A DNA stretch of 64,000 nucleotides from contig NZ_JRJU01000017.1 in NCBI RefSeq assembly GCF_000787375.1, positions 1 to 64,000 of the forward strand, read 5' to 3'. The position numbers and the translations under genes are program-made. The DNA is from Halalkalibacter okhensis. Its GTDB lineage: Bacteria; Bacillota; Bacilli; Bacillales; Bacillaceae_D. This document shows, one piece after another, positions 45,683-54,701 of this stretch (position 1 is the first letter of the stretch; the number at the start of each line of letters is the position of its first letter). The notes under the pieces were generated by a model. The model was not told the origin of the DNA. It made no database searches and saw nothing but the letters and a program-made list of their open reading frames with translations.

Positions 45683-45806
45683 CGAGATCAAAGCTCCTTT
45701 TCAAGTCCTAAATAAACGAGCACTTTTTCAGTGGCCTTGAAAATCACCCTTTTTATGGGTACTCTATCAGACTTTTTTACGTTTCTATGACGATATATGT
45801 CCGATT

Positions 45807-45843
45807 TGTAATGTAATTGTAATTTAATGACGAATAGTATAAT
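45807..45843 (+). promoter_or_regulatory. WalR-type box and -10 element before the NlpC/P60 gene
   Basis: TGTAAT-GTAAT-TGTAAT (45807-45823) is a perfect match to the WalR (YycF) consensus TGTWAH-N5-TGTWAH. A TATAAT follows at 45838-45843, with TTGTAA (45817-45822) as a possible -35. WalR controls autolysins in Bacilli, which fits the downstream NlpC/P60 enzyme. Confidence 0.65.
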
Positions 45844-45886
45844 GCTAGAATGGAGAAGCAGTAAAAAATAAGGAGTGAAATCTATT

Positions 45887-47320
45887 GTGTTTTTAAGGCG
45901 TAACTTTACCATGTTGTTAGTCGTTTTGTTAGTTAGTAGTCTAGTGATGCCTTTTCAAGCGAAGGCAAATTCAGAAACTGACCGTATTGTTTCTTTAGCG
46001 AGAAGTTTAGTTGGTTCACCATATAGTTGGGGAGGAACAACACCGTCAGGGTTTGACTGTTCAGGATTTATGAGATATGTCTATTCAGATGTTGGCGTAG
46101 ATCTTCATAGAATGACTGTTGATCAATTTAATCAAGGGACTTCTGTATCTAGAAATGATTTACAACCTGGTGATGCAGTATTCTTTAAAAATACATACCA
46201 AGCTGGGATTTCACATGCTGGAATCTATGTTGGAAATAATCAATTCGTTCATGCTTCCTCGAGTGCAGGTGTGACAACAACGTCACTTAGTAACTCTTAT
46301 TGGAACCCACGTTATGCAGGGGCAAAGAGATTTGTAAAAGAAGAATCTCAAGAAAAAAAAGCTTCGGAGACAGTGAAACCTGAACCGAAAGAAGAAAGTT
46401 TAATTGATTCCAATATTAACGTTAAGAAATTAGTCGGGAAAAGCAGAATGGATACATCCGTTGAAATTTCAAAAGAAATGTATCCAAATGGATTTGATAA
46501 GGATCGCAAGCATAAAACCGTTATATTAACAACTTCCACTGAGTTTGCAGATGCTCTTTCTGCTGCACCGCTCTCAGCGAAATATGGGGATGCTCCAATT
46601 CTTTTAACTAGAAGTCAACAACTTGATTCTGTTATAGATAGTGAGATTAAACGATTAGGTGCCAATAAAGTGATTATTTTAGGTGGAGAAGCTGCTGTAT
46701 CGAAGAAAGCTATGACTCAAGCAGCTGACATTGTCGGTGAGAGCAATGTAACAAGAATTAGCGGAAAAACTCGTTATGAGACGAACCGCAAAATAAATGA
46801 AAAGCTTGATTCTGTCGATGGCTACTTTGTAGCATCTGGTCAAAATTTTGCTGATGCGTTAGGTGCTGCGCCAATTGCTGCCCAAAACAATTGGGGAATT
46901 GTCCTAACCAACCCATCAAAAATTAATGACGAACAATTAGATATGCTTCAAGGTAAAAAGGTTCATATTTTAGGTGGAGAAATGGCCGTGTCCAAGGATG
47001 TGTCGAAAAAGGTATCAAGTAAAGCTAGCAATGTGAAAAGGTTGTCTGGCTCATCTCGGTATGAAACGCTTGGAGCTGTATTAAAAGAGTTTAACGCTGA
47101 AAGTAATAGCGAAAAGGTATATATGGCTACAGGACAAGACTTCCCAGATGCTTTAGCTGCAGCTCCTTTAGTTGCTAAAGCAAATGGAGTTCTCGTTTTA
47201 TCATCAAGAAGTGTCGATTCTTCAATTGAGCGCTTAATGACAAACCCTAAAAACCTATATGTTATTGGTGGGGTTGTACCAAATAGTGCAATGAATGATA
47301 TTTTGAAACTAGATAAGTAA
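45887..47320 (+). CDS. Secreted NlpC/P60 endopeptidase with three CWB2 modules
   Basis: A 477-residue exported enzyme. The signal peptide (about 1-28) ends PFQAKANS. The NlpC/P60 domain (about 33-150) has the catalytic Cys in GFDCSGFMRYVY (about 54-65), the His in SHAGIYVG and a further His in QFVHASS. A charged linker (about 150-180) leads to three CWB2 modules (about 181, 289 and 384 onward), the last ending at the C-terminus. It should cut D-Glu-diaminopimelate bonds of peptidoglycan. I prefer GTG 45887, since GTG 45875 overlaps the AAGGAG site (45869-45874). A WalR-type box lies upstream, so control by the essential wall-stress system is likely. Confidence 0.92.
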   Translation: MFLRRNFTMLLVVLLVSSLVMPFQAKANSETDRIVSLARSLVGSPYSWGGTTPSGFDCSGFMRYVYSDVGVDLHRMTVDQFNQGTSVSRNDLQPGDAVFFKNTYQAGISHAGIYVGNNQFVHASSSAGVTTTSLSNSYWNPRYAGAKRFVKEESQEKKASETVKPEPKEESLIDSNINVKKLVGKSRMDTSVEISKEMYPNGFDKDRKHKTVILTTSTEFADALSAAPLSAKYGDAPILLTRSQQLDSVIDSEIKRLGANKVIILGGEAAVSKKAMTQAADIVGESNVTRISGKTRYETNRKINEKLDSVDGYFVASGQNFADALGAAPIAAQNNWGIVLTNPSKINDEQLDMLQGKKVHILGGEMAVSKDVSKKVSSKASNVKRLSGSSRYETLGAVLKEFNAESNSEKVYMATGQDFPDALAAAPLVAKANGVLVLSSRSVDSSIERLMTNPKNLYVIGGVVPNSAMNDILKLDK

Positions 47321-47334
47321 AATGGTACGTTCGA

Positions 47335-47380
47335 CGAGGGCATTGAAAAAGCAAAATCGACTTTTTCAGTGCCCTCGTTT
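47335..47380 (+). terminator. Terminator after the NlpC/P60 gene
   Basis: CGAGGGCATTGAAAAAG (47335-47351) pairs with CTTTTTCAGTGCCCTCG (47361-47377), one wobble, then TTT. Confidence 0.85.
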
Positions 47381-47491
47381 CTGTTTCCAACTCTTATAAA
47401 TCTAGTAAAAAAGATGTTTGATGAGAAAAGGAATAAATAGTAAAATGGACAAAGCAAGTGTGAAACTCACTTTTAGAGCGGAGGTTTTTTC

Positions 47492-49654
47492 TTGAACAAA
47501 CTAAGAATAGTCAGTTTAACTTTATTTGTACTTTTTTTATTTTCTCTACCAGTTTCAGCAGAGCAAAAAGAAGTATTAATTAAAAAGTCTTCGGGAGAGA
47601 TTAATAGTTTATTAAGCACAAGCAATCAAGAACTTGAAAGTCAGTTAGAAGTAGTTACGATTGAGGCAGAAGACTATGATCGTTTTTTAGAAGAATTGCA
47701 GAATGATAGTCAAATAGAGTATTTTGAAGAAGAAATTACGTTTCATTATACCAATACTCCAAATGACCCTTTGTTCAAGAAGCAACGAAAAGATTTTGAT
47801 TTAATTAATGTTACACAGGCATGGCAGCAGTATAGCCCGCAAGCCAGTACCATTGTTGCAGTGTTAGATTCAGGGGCGAACACGTCGCACCCTGATTTAA
47901 AGAATAAAGTGTATAAGTCTTACAATGTCATAACATCTTCTACGAATGTAAGAGATGATGTCGGTCATGGTACACATGTCGCTGGGATTGTTGGAGCCGA
48001 GACGAATAATCGAGAAGGAATTTCCTCCATTGCTCGCGATGTCCGATTAATGCCTATAAAAATAGGTGATGAATACGGTGCTAGCAATATGAATATCGTA
48101 AAAGGAATTCAGTACGCAGTGAAAAATAATGCTTCCATTATCAATATTAGTTTAGGAAGTTACCAACATTCACAAGCAGTTCATGATGCGATTAAAGAGG
48201 CGGTAAATAAGGGGATTTTCGTCATTGCTGCAGCTGGGAATGACGGTGTGCAAGCGGAAATGTACCCGGCAGCCTACCCGGAAGTTCTTTCAGTAGGAGC
48301 TGTTGACAACAAAACCGACAATCTTGCTTCGTTTTCCAATTATGGAGATTGGGTAAGTGTTACCGCACCTGGTGTGAATATTCATAGTACGTGTGTAAAA
48401 GGAAATTTCGAACCATATGATTCTTGTTCTAGTTCCAGCTCATATATGGATTTATCTGGGACAAGCATGGCAGCGCCGATGACAGCTTCGCTTGCTGCTA
48501 TGTTGAAAAATGAAGCACCGAACCTGACGAACAAACAAAATCGTTATGTGATTGAGCAGTCATCGGATCAATCGAATTCAAATTCAAAGTACTATGATTT
48601 CGGTCGCATTGATGCGGCTCAAGCGATGGACCTACTCTATAATGAAAATAGAATTGCTGGGAGTACATCGGTAGCGACATCAGCGGCAATTGCTAATTAT
48701 GGTTGGTCTAAAATCGCAGAAAGAGAACTGACTCCAAGAGAGTCTGACTTAAATAAAGATGTAAAGCAAAAGAAAGGCCGATTTGCTGTTTTGGCTAGCA
48801 ATCAATCATTTCCTGATAGTTTAGCAGCAAGTGCACTCGCCAATGAATTAGATGCACCGATTCTACTAACATCACCTAGAAAAGTAGATGAACAAACGAT
48901 TCGGACATTAAAATCTTACAATGTGTCTGATGTGGTCGTCCTAGGAGGTACAGTCGCCATTCCTGACTCGATTGTGAAGGAATTAGAAAAAGAAGGATTA
49001 TCTGTTACAAGACTTAGAGGGCCGAACCGTTATTCTACAGCTGTAGAACTCAATAATTATATTGCAGAGAAAAACGGAGAGGTGATCATTGCCAATGGTC
49101 GAAATTTTCCTGATGCGCTAGCTGTGTCTACGTATGCTGCGAAGCTTGGAATCCCGATTGTATTTGTAGAAGACGATCAGATTCCAGCAGAAACGGCAGA
49201 GTTCCTTGCGAAGTATGATTTTAGTCAATCTTATGTTGTAGGAGGAACAGCCGTTGTTTCCAGTAAGGTGTTGAACCAGCTTCCGAATCCGAAAAGGATT
49301 TCTGGTCCTAATCGTTATGAAACTGCGATTGCAATCAATGATTACTTTGAATCTAGCATTGATGGAATTGATGGCTATCACATTGTAACAGGGCAAAACT
49401 TCCCAGATGCGCTAGCGGGAGGTGTTTTTGGAGCTAGAACGAATATGCCGCTAGTGTTAGTGCAGTCAGATCGTATGCCTTCTAAGGTAGAAGCGTATTT
49501 GCAACAACAAAAGGATGCTTATGGTCACGGCTTATCATTCCATGTCCTTGGTGGTAAGGCTGCCGTATCAACAGATGTGAAATGGCAAGTCGATCAAATA
49601 ATGTACGAAGAGTTTTATCAAAATATGGGACAGAATTCGTATCAAACGAAATAA
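47492..49654 (+). CDS. Subtilisin-like serine protease with three CWB2 modules
   Basis: A 720-residue exported S8 protease. The signal peptide (about 1-24) ends PVSAEQ; an inhibitor-type propeptide follows (about 25-92). The catalytic domain (about 105-385) has the Asp in AVLDSGANTSHPDL (about 125), the His in GHGTHVAGI (about 158), the oxyanion Asn in AAAGNDG and Ser324 in SGTSMAAPM. Three CWB2 modules (about 387, 506 and 601 onward) anchor it to the wall. The first is unusual: it lacks the RYxTA arginine and has an insert of about 15 charged residues. TTG 47492 lies behind GGAGG (47480-47484). It may process surface proteins or the neighbouring autolysins. Confidence 0.93.
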   Translation: MNKLRIVSLTLFVLFLFSLPVSAEQKEVLIKKSSGEINSLLSTSNQELESQLEVVTIEAEDYDRFLEELQNDSQIEYFEEEITFHYTNTPNDPLFKKQRKDFDLINVTQAWQQYSPQASTIVAVLDSGANTSHPDLKNKVYKSYNVITSSTNVRDDVGHGTHVAGIVGAETNNREGISSIARDVRLMPIKIGDEYGASNMNIVKGIQYAVKNNASIINISLGSYQHSQAVHDAIKEAVNKGIFVIAAAGNDGVQAEMYPAAYPEVLSVGAVDNKTDNLASFSNYGDWVSVTAPGVNIHSTCVKGNFEPYDSCSSSSSYMDLSGTSMAAPMTASLAAMLKNEAPNLTNKQNRYVIEQSSDQSNSNSKYYDFGRIDAAQAMDLLYNENRIAGSTSVATSAAIANYGWSKIAERELTPRESDLNKDVKQKKGRFAVLASNQSFPDSLAASALANELDAPILLTSPRKVDEQTIRTLKSYNVSDVVVLGGTVAIPDSIVKELEKEGLSVTRLRGPNRYSTAVELNNYIAEKNGEVIIANGRNFPDALAVSTYAAKLGIPIVFVEDDQIPAETAEFLAKYDFSQSYVVGGTAVVSSKVLNQLPNPKRISGPNRYETAIAINDYFESSIDGIDGYHIVTGQNFPDALAGGVFGARTNMPLVLVQSDRMPSKVEAYLQQQKDAYGHGLSFHVLGGKAAVSTDVKWQVDQIMYEEFYQNMGQNSYQTK

Positions 49655-49655
49655 T

Positions 49656-49690
49656 AAAAAGGGTGACGATTGAGTCGCCCTTTTCATTTG
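49656..49690 (+). terminator. Terminator after the subtilase gene
   Basis: AAAAGGGTGAC pairs with GTCGCCCTTTT (one wobble) around GATTGA, followed by CATTTG. Confidence 0.7.
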
Positions 49691-49830
49691 TCTGCTTTTG
49701 TATAGTTTTGTAATAATTTTGGTGCAATAAATAGAAATTGTAAAAAAAGTGGGGAAACCAGTCGAAAAAAGTGATAGAATGATAGATGGATTGACAGGAG
49801 TAATTTTAAAGGAAGTAGGAGGCGACAAGT

Positions 49831-52095
49831 TTGCTAAAAAAGATCTTCGCAGTAGTACTGTTAACGGTATTGATTTTCCCGCTTGCGATATCAGAAGCGA
49901 GAGCGGATTCGATCCCAAATGAAGTTTCAGTCAAATTAATACAGTACAATAACAATGCAACAACGATGAATTTATCAATAACAGGAACTTATTATTTGGA
50001 TAATGACCCTGACTTCTTATTGAAGGGAAACTATCAAGTTCGAATTAATAATAATAGAATAGAACTTTTTCAAGGAAATAATCGAGTAAAAACATTTACG
50101 AACTCATTTGAAATTAGACCCGTTAAATATGGTACAGCCAATCGTTTTGCGATCAATGATCGTAGTTATTTAGGTGCGGTCAAATTTACAAGAGAAAATA
50201 ACGCCATTGTTCCGATTAATACATTGCCAATGGAAGATTATTTAAAAGGTGTCGTACCAGGTGAGATGCCTGCAAGCTGGGGCAATAATGCACTAGAGGC
50301 ATTAAAAGCACAGGCTGTCTCTGCTCGTAACTATGCGTTTCACCATATGAATAATTCTGGTGGCGTGTTAGTGGATACAGTTGCTAACCAAAAATACGAA
50401 GGCTACTCTAGACATCATGCGAATACAGATCGAGCGGTAAATGAGACAAAAGGACATGTTCGTACACATAGTGGAACGATTTTCCCAGCTTACTATAGCT
50501 CGAGCAATGGTGGCCATACAGAAACCAATACAGGCGTATGGGGAACGAGTCCTCAAGCGGCAGGACTTGCCTATTTACCAGCAAAAAGTGATCCGTACGA
50601 TTCAAAGGATAACCCAAATAGTCGCTGGGAGTTCTCATTTAAAGAAGTTCAAATTGACCCTAAGAAATTAGAGGGAAAACCGGCTGATTGGTGGAATGAC
50701 ACACGCGAAGCGGATCACAACCATGACGCTATTAAGAATATTAAAACATGGATTAACAATCAAAGTGACTACAGAGGCAAGGAAATTAAGTTAACGAAAA
50801 TTAGCGACCTATCATTTAGTGGTACGACGCAAGGAAAACGTAAGGTCAACGGATCGTATCGCTTTGATTTTATTGTGAAAAATCAAGATGGCAGTTATGT
50901 GATGGAAGACGGAAAGATTAAGATCCATACTCTACGTTCTTCTTCTAGTACAAGAGCTTCAGAGCTTCGTACGATATTTGGTACAGCTGTAATGAGAAGC
51001 ATCTATATCGACTCAGTGAATCTATCATCAAAAGGCGAATATACAATTAAAGGTAGAGGCTTTGGCCATGGCGTTGGAATGAGTCAATACGGTGCTAGAG
51101 GGATGGCTCTTGATGGAAAGAGCGTAAATGACATCCTATCTTTCTATTACCCTAATACGAGCAATTCAAACTATATTAATGATAATGTGAATAGCAAATT
51201 AAGTGGTTCGACGCGTTATGCCACTAGTGCTGAAATTGCGAAGTATGGCTGGAAGTCATTTGATACAGTCGTGATTGGTCGAGGCGATAACCCAGTAGAT
51301 GCGTTAACTGGAAGTGTGTTAGCGAACCAACATGATGCACCGCTTTTATTAGTACAAACAGATAAAGTTCCAAGCGAAGTCATGTCACTTCTTCGTTCTC
51401 AAAACATTAAGAATGTCTATATTCTTGGTGGAGAGCAGGCTGTTTCTAAGAAGGCGTTAGATGAGTTGAAGAAAGTAGCATCAAACGTAGAACGAGTAAG
51501 AGGACCTGAGCGTTACTCGACATCGGTCGAGGTAGCAAAGAAAATTGGTGGGGTCAACGAAGTCATTATTACGTCTGGGAGTTCGAATTCACCAGATGCA
51601 CTGTCGATCGCATCGTATGCGGCGATGAATGGCATACCGATCCTTTTCTCAGAGGCAAACTCATTGCCAAGCAGTGTTCAGAAGTATATCGAGTCTAATA
51701 ATGTGAAAAAGGCAACGATTATTGGTGGAACAGTTGCGGTTTCTGCAAATGTTGAAAACCGTTTGAAGCAAGTCGTTGGTAATAGCAATGTGTCTCGAAT
51801 TAGTGGTCCAGATCGTTATGCAACGAGCACAGAAATTGTGAAACAATTAGATCTTGATCCACGCAATATTTTCTTCGCACGTGGCGAAGTATTTATAGAT
51901 GCGCTACCGGGTTCAGTATTAGCTGCAAAGAACAGAGCACCTATTGTGTTAACGCAAAAAGACGGTGTACCATCTTCCGTTCGTAGCTATATTAATTCTG
52001 AAATTCAGTTTGTCCCTCATATACATTACTTAGGAGGAACAGGCGCAATTAGTCAAAAGACAAGAGATGATCTTCAAAGGATTATTCTTAGGTAA
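49831..52095 (+). CDS. SpoIID/LytB-domain protein with three CWB2 modules
   Basis: A 754-residue exported protein. The signal peptide is about 1-27. A beta-rich region and the SpoIID domain follow (about 130-440), with the catalytic Glu near 145 in GVVPGEMPASW. Then come LKAQAVSARNYAFHH, YYSSSNGGHTETN and GRGFGHGVGMSQYGARGMA, the full set of LytB/SpoIID motifs. SpoIID cuts glycan strands lacking stem peptides; LytB of B. subtilis enhances the CWB2 amidase LytC. Three CWB2 modules begin near 456, 553 and 656. TTG 49831 follows GTAGGAGG. It probably works with the amidase encoded at 43.5 kb. Confidence 0.93.
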   Translation: MLKKIFAVVLLTVLIFPLAISEARADSIPNEVSVKLIQYNNNATTMNLSITGTYYLDNDPDFLLKGNYQVRINNNRIELFQGNNRVKTFTNSFEIRPVKYGTANRFAINDRSYLGAVKFTRENNAIVPINTLPMEDYLKGVVPGEMPASWGNNALEALKAQAVSARNYAFHHMNNSGGVLVDTVANQKYEGYSRHHANTDRAVNETKGHVRTHSGTIFPAYYSSSNGGHTETNTGVWGTSPQAAGLAYLPAKSDPYDSKDNPNSRWEFSFKEVQIDPKKLEGKPADWWNDTREADHNHDAIKNIKTWINNQSDYRGKEIKLTKISDLSFSGTTQGKRKVNGSYRFDFIVKNQDGSYVMEDGKIKIHTLRSSSSTRASELRTIFGTAVMRSIYIDSVNLSSKGEYTIKGRGFGHGVGMSQYGARGMALDGKSVNDILSFYYPNTSNSNYINDNVNSKLSGSTRYATSAEIAKYGWKSFDTVVIGRGDNPVDALTGSVLANQHDAPLLLVQTDKVPSEVMSLLRSQNIKNVYILGGEQAVSKKALDELKKVASNVERVRGPERYSTSVEVAKKIGGVNEVIITSGSSNSPDALSIASYAAMNGIPILFSEANSLPSSVQKYIESNNVKKATIIGGTVAVSANVENRLKQVVGNSNVSRISGPDRYATSTEIVKQLDLDPRNIFFARGEVFIDALPGSVLAAKNRAPIVLTQKDGVPSSVRSYINSEIQFVPHIHYLGGTGAISQKTRDDLQRIILR

Positions 52096-52102
52096 CAATG
52101 GG

Positions 52103-52128
52103 GAGGCTGTCTAATGATAGCCTCTTTT
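52103..52128 (+). terminator. Terminator after the SpoIID/LytB gene
   Basis: GAGGCTGTC (52103-52111) pairs with GATAGCCTC (52116-52124), one wobble, followed by TTTT. Confidence 0.75.
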
Positions 52129-52311
52129 ACATACATTTAGAGTTACATTGACAATAGTTTGACGACTTTTTTCTTTTTTATGTAAAAATATATAATTGCA
52201 ATAAAATAACCTTTTCATCATAATTGTTATCATATAGTATAGATGGAGGCTAGCTTGCTGCTACGATTAAAAAGGATACCGGTTTATTATATAAAGAAAG
52301 TAGGATGAAGA

Positions 52312-53586
52312 ATGAAAAAGAGCTTAACAGTAGTTGGCTTAGGATATATCGGGTTGCCGACTGCAGTAATGTTTGCAAATCATGGCTACCAAGTTCATGG
52401 TGTTGATATTAATGAACTTGCGATTGAAAAATTAAAACAAAAGCAGTTACACATTGAAGAACCTGGTCTTCAAGAGAAATTAGCGGAGGCTATTGATAGT
52501 GGAAGCTTAACGTTTGATACGGTTCCAAAAGAGGCCGACATATTCATTCTTGCTGTGCCATCACCTATAAATAAAGATAAAACACCGAATTTAACATATG
52601 TAGAATCGGCCACTCAGTCGATCGTCCCTTATTTGAAGAAAGGTGATTTAGTCATTTTAGAATCGACTGTACCGCCTAAGACGGTCGAGAATGTGATTCT
52701 TCCCGTATTAAAAGAAACAGAATTAGAAATGGGAACTGATTTGTTTGTTTCCCATTCGCCAGAGCGAGTGATTCCTGGAAAGCTATTTGAAGAGCTTGTC
52801 AACAATGACCGCATTGTCGGAGGGATTAATGAAGAATCCAGTCAGAGAACGGTTGAATTGTACCGGACGTTTGTTAAGGGTACGATCCATGTAACGGACG
52901 CAACAACAGCAGAAATGGTAAAAGTAATTGAAAACACGTATCGTGACGTGAATATTGCTTTTGCGAATGAACTTGCAAAAATTAGTGATGGAATGGGAAT
53001 CAACGTTTGGGAAGCGATTGATTTAGCCAATTATCACCCGCGAGTGAATATTCATAAACCAGGTCCAGGTGTTGGTGGACACTGTATTGCTGTTGATCCT
53101 TGGTTCTTATTTGATAGTTCGCCGGAGTTGGCTAAGATTATTCAATTAGCTCGTCATACGAATGATTCGATGCCGAAATATACGGTTGAAAGTGTCGAAT
53201 CGATTTTTAAGAACAATGAGATTACGAATCCGAAAGTCACGGTACTTGGTCTTGCATTTAAAGGCAACATTGATGACATGCGTGAAAGTCCTTCTTTAGA
53301 TATTATTCATCATTTAGAGGAAAAAGGCATTGAGTATGTTGCTTACGATCCGCATATAAAGGAAAATCAGTTAAAACGCCAAACTCAAGATTTGCATGAA
53401 GCCGTTAAAGGCTCTGATTTATTATTAATTTTAACGGACCATGATTATTTCAAACAATTGGATGCTAACGAGTTAAAAGATCTTATGAGATGTTCGATTA
53501 TCTATGATACGAAACATTGTATCGATACAAATTCATGGGAACAGGCAGGATTTTCAACCTATACTTTAGGAAGTTTTAATAAATAA
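52312..53586 (+). CDS. wecC: UDP-N-acetyl-D-mannosamine dehydrogenase (WecC-like)
   Basis: A 424-residue member of the UDP-glucose/GDP-mannose dehydrogenase family. The NAD motif VVGLGYIGLPTAVMFANHG lies at the N-terminus. The active-site Cys is in GPGVGGHCIAVDPWF (about 255), and a C-terminal UDP-binding domain has VLGLAFKGNIDDMRESPS. The overall pattern is that of WecC/MnaB enzymes, which oxidise UDP-ManNAc twice to UDP-ManNAcA. MnaA at 42.1 kb would make its substrate. AAGTAGGATG precedes ATG 52312. It opens a run of closely spaced polymer genes; the exact UDP-sugar remains inferred. Confidence 0.88.
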   Translation: MKKSLTVVGLGYIGLPTAVMFANHGYQVHGVDINELAIEKLKQKQLHIEEPGLQEKLAEAIDSGSLTFDTVPKEADIFILAVPSPINKDKTPNLTYVESATQSIVPYLKKGDLVILESTVPPKTVENVILPVLKETELEMGTDLFVSHSPERVIPGKLFEELVNNDRIVGGINEESSQRTVELYRTFVKGTIHVTDATTAEMVKVIENTYRDVNIAFANELAKISDGMGINVWEAIDLANYHPRVNIHKPGPGVGGHCIAVDPWFLFDSSPELAKIIQLARHTNDSMPKYTVESVESIFKNNEITNPKVTVLGLAFKGNIDDMRESPSLDIIHHLEEKGIEYVAYDPHIKENQLKRQTQDLHEAVKGSDLLLILTDHDYFKQLDANELKDLMRCSIIYDTKHCIDTNSWEQAGFSTYTLGSFNK

Positions 53587-53619
53587 TAAAAGTAAGAAAA
53601 CAGTGAGGAGGAGGAGATA

Positions 53620-54690
53620 ATGTTGACAGAATTGCTTATATTTGTGTTTCTGATAACAATATTATCTTCTTGTCTTCTAACACCGGTTATGATTAAGTTC
53701 GGTTACGCCATCAAAGCAGTGGATGAGCCAGGTGAGAGAAGGGTACATAAAAAAGCGGTTCCTAGAATTGGTGGTATTGCCTTAATAGCTACGTTTATTA
53801 TCGCTTTTTTTGTTATTTCTCAGTTTGTTGACCTCAGTTATGGAATTCTTCTGGGTGTATTAATCATCGGTGCAACAGGGTTATTAGATGATTTGTTTCA
53901 GTTAACCCCGATCCAAAAGATTATCGGACAAGTACTTGCTGCATCCGTTGTCATTTTTATGTCAGGAATTACCATTCAATACATTAATGTACCGTTTTCT
54001 AATGAAGCAGTAGCTGTTCCGTACTGGATTAGTATTCCAATCACATTTTTATGGATTGTGATCATAACAAATGCGATTAATTTAATTGATGGGTTAGATG
54101 GACTGGCAGCTGGTGTATCAGGAATTGCGGCGGTATCGATTTTTGTTTTGTCAATTCTAATGGGAAATGTGGTCGTCGCGTTTTTATCTATTGCCATTAT
54201 TGGAGCTGTAATTGGATTTTTATTTTATAATTTTAATCCCGCCAAAATTTTTATGGGGGATTGCGGTGCACTCTTTTTAGGGTTTATATTAGCGGTTGTA
54301 TCTTTGATGGGTTTCAAACAAGTCACGACGATTTCATTGTTAATTCCCTTTTTGATTTTAGGGGTTCCAATTATCGATACAGCAATTGCTATTATTAGAA
54401 GGGCGATTCAAAATAAACCAATAACGATTGCAGACAAAAGCCATCTTCATCATAAACTTCTTGAATTTGGCTATAGCCACAAGCAGACCGTTTTGATTAT
54501 ATATTTGTTAGCAACGGTATTTGGTGTTACGGCTGTTGCTTTTTCACAAGTAAGTTCTATGGCAAGTACCATTATATTTATTGCTTTGGTCTTATTTATA
54601 GAAGTACTAATCGAAAAATTTTCGTTAATCAGTAGAACGTATCGACCTATTCTGCAAATGTTTGATAAAATTAAGAATAAAACAAGTTAA
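53620..54690 (+). CDS. Undecaprenyl-phosphate GlcNAc-1-phosphate transferase family (TagO/WecA), copy 1
   Basis: A 356-residue polytopic enzyme with about 10-11 membrane segments, of the MraY/WecA superfamily. The signatures are VHKKAVPRIGGIAL (about 44-57), the Asp pair in GATGLLDDLFQL, NLIDGLDGLAAGVSG and FNPAKIFMGDCGALFLG, plus the His-rich cytoplasmic loop SHLHHKL. It transfers a sugar-1-phosphate to undecaprenyl phosphate to start a polymer chain. GGAGGAGG precedes ATG 53620. A second homologue lies at 62.2 kb; this copy sits directly between wecC and wecG and probably serves the local polymer. Confidence 0.92.
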   Translation: MLTELLIFVFLITILSSCLLTPVMIKFGYAIKAVDEPGERRVHKKAVPRIGGIALIATFIIAFFVISQFVDLSYGILLGVLIIGATGLLDDLFQLTPIQKIIGQVLAASVVIFMSGITIQYINVPFSNEAVAVPYWISIPITFLWIVIITNAINLIDGLDGLAAGVSGIAAVSIFVLSILMGNVVVAFLSIAIIGAVIGFLFYNFNPAKIFMGDCGALFLGFILAVVSLMGFKQVTTISLLIPFLILGVPIIDTAIAIIRRAIQNKPITIADKSHLHHKLLEFGYSHKQTVLIIYLLATVFGVTAVAFSQVSSMASTIIFIALVLFIEVLIEKFSLISRTYRPILQMFDKIKNKTS

Positions 54691-54701
54691 GGAATTGAAT
54701 T

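Larger units (their letters stand above)
45433..45765. repeat. 18-bp inverted repeat enclosing 297 bases
   Basis: AGAGTACCCATAAAAAGG (45433-45450) is exactly reverse-complemented at 45748-45765. The enclosed sequence contains a 15-bp hairpin and a GC-rich multi-stem element and no gene. It looks like a terminator hairpin whose loop was filled by insertion. Confidence 0.75.

Noticed and set aside
45688-45912. Minus-strand ORF upstream of the NlpC/P60 gene
   Set aside because: It overlaps the promoter, the WalR box and the gene start; no family or start signal.
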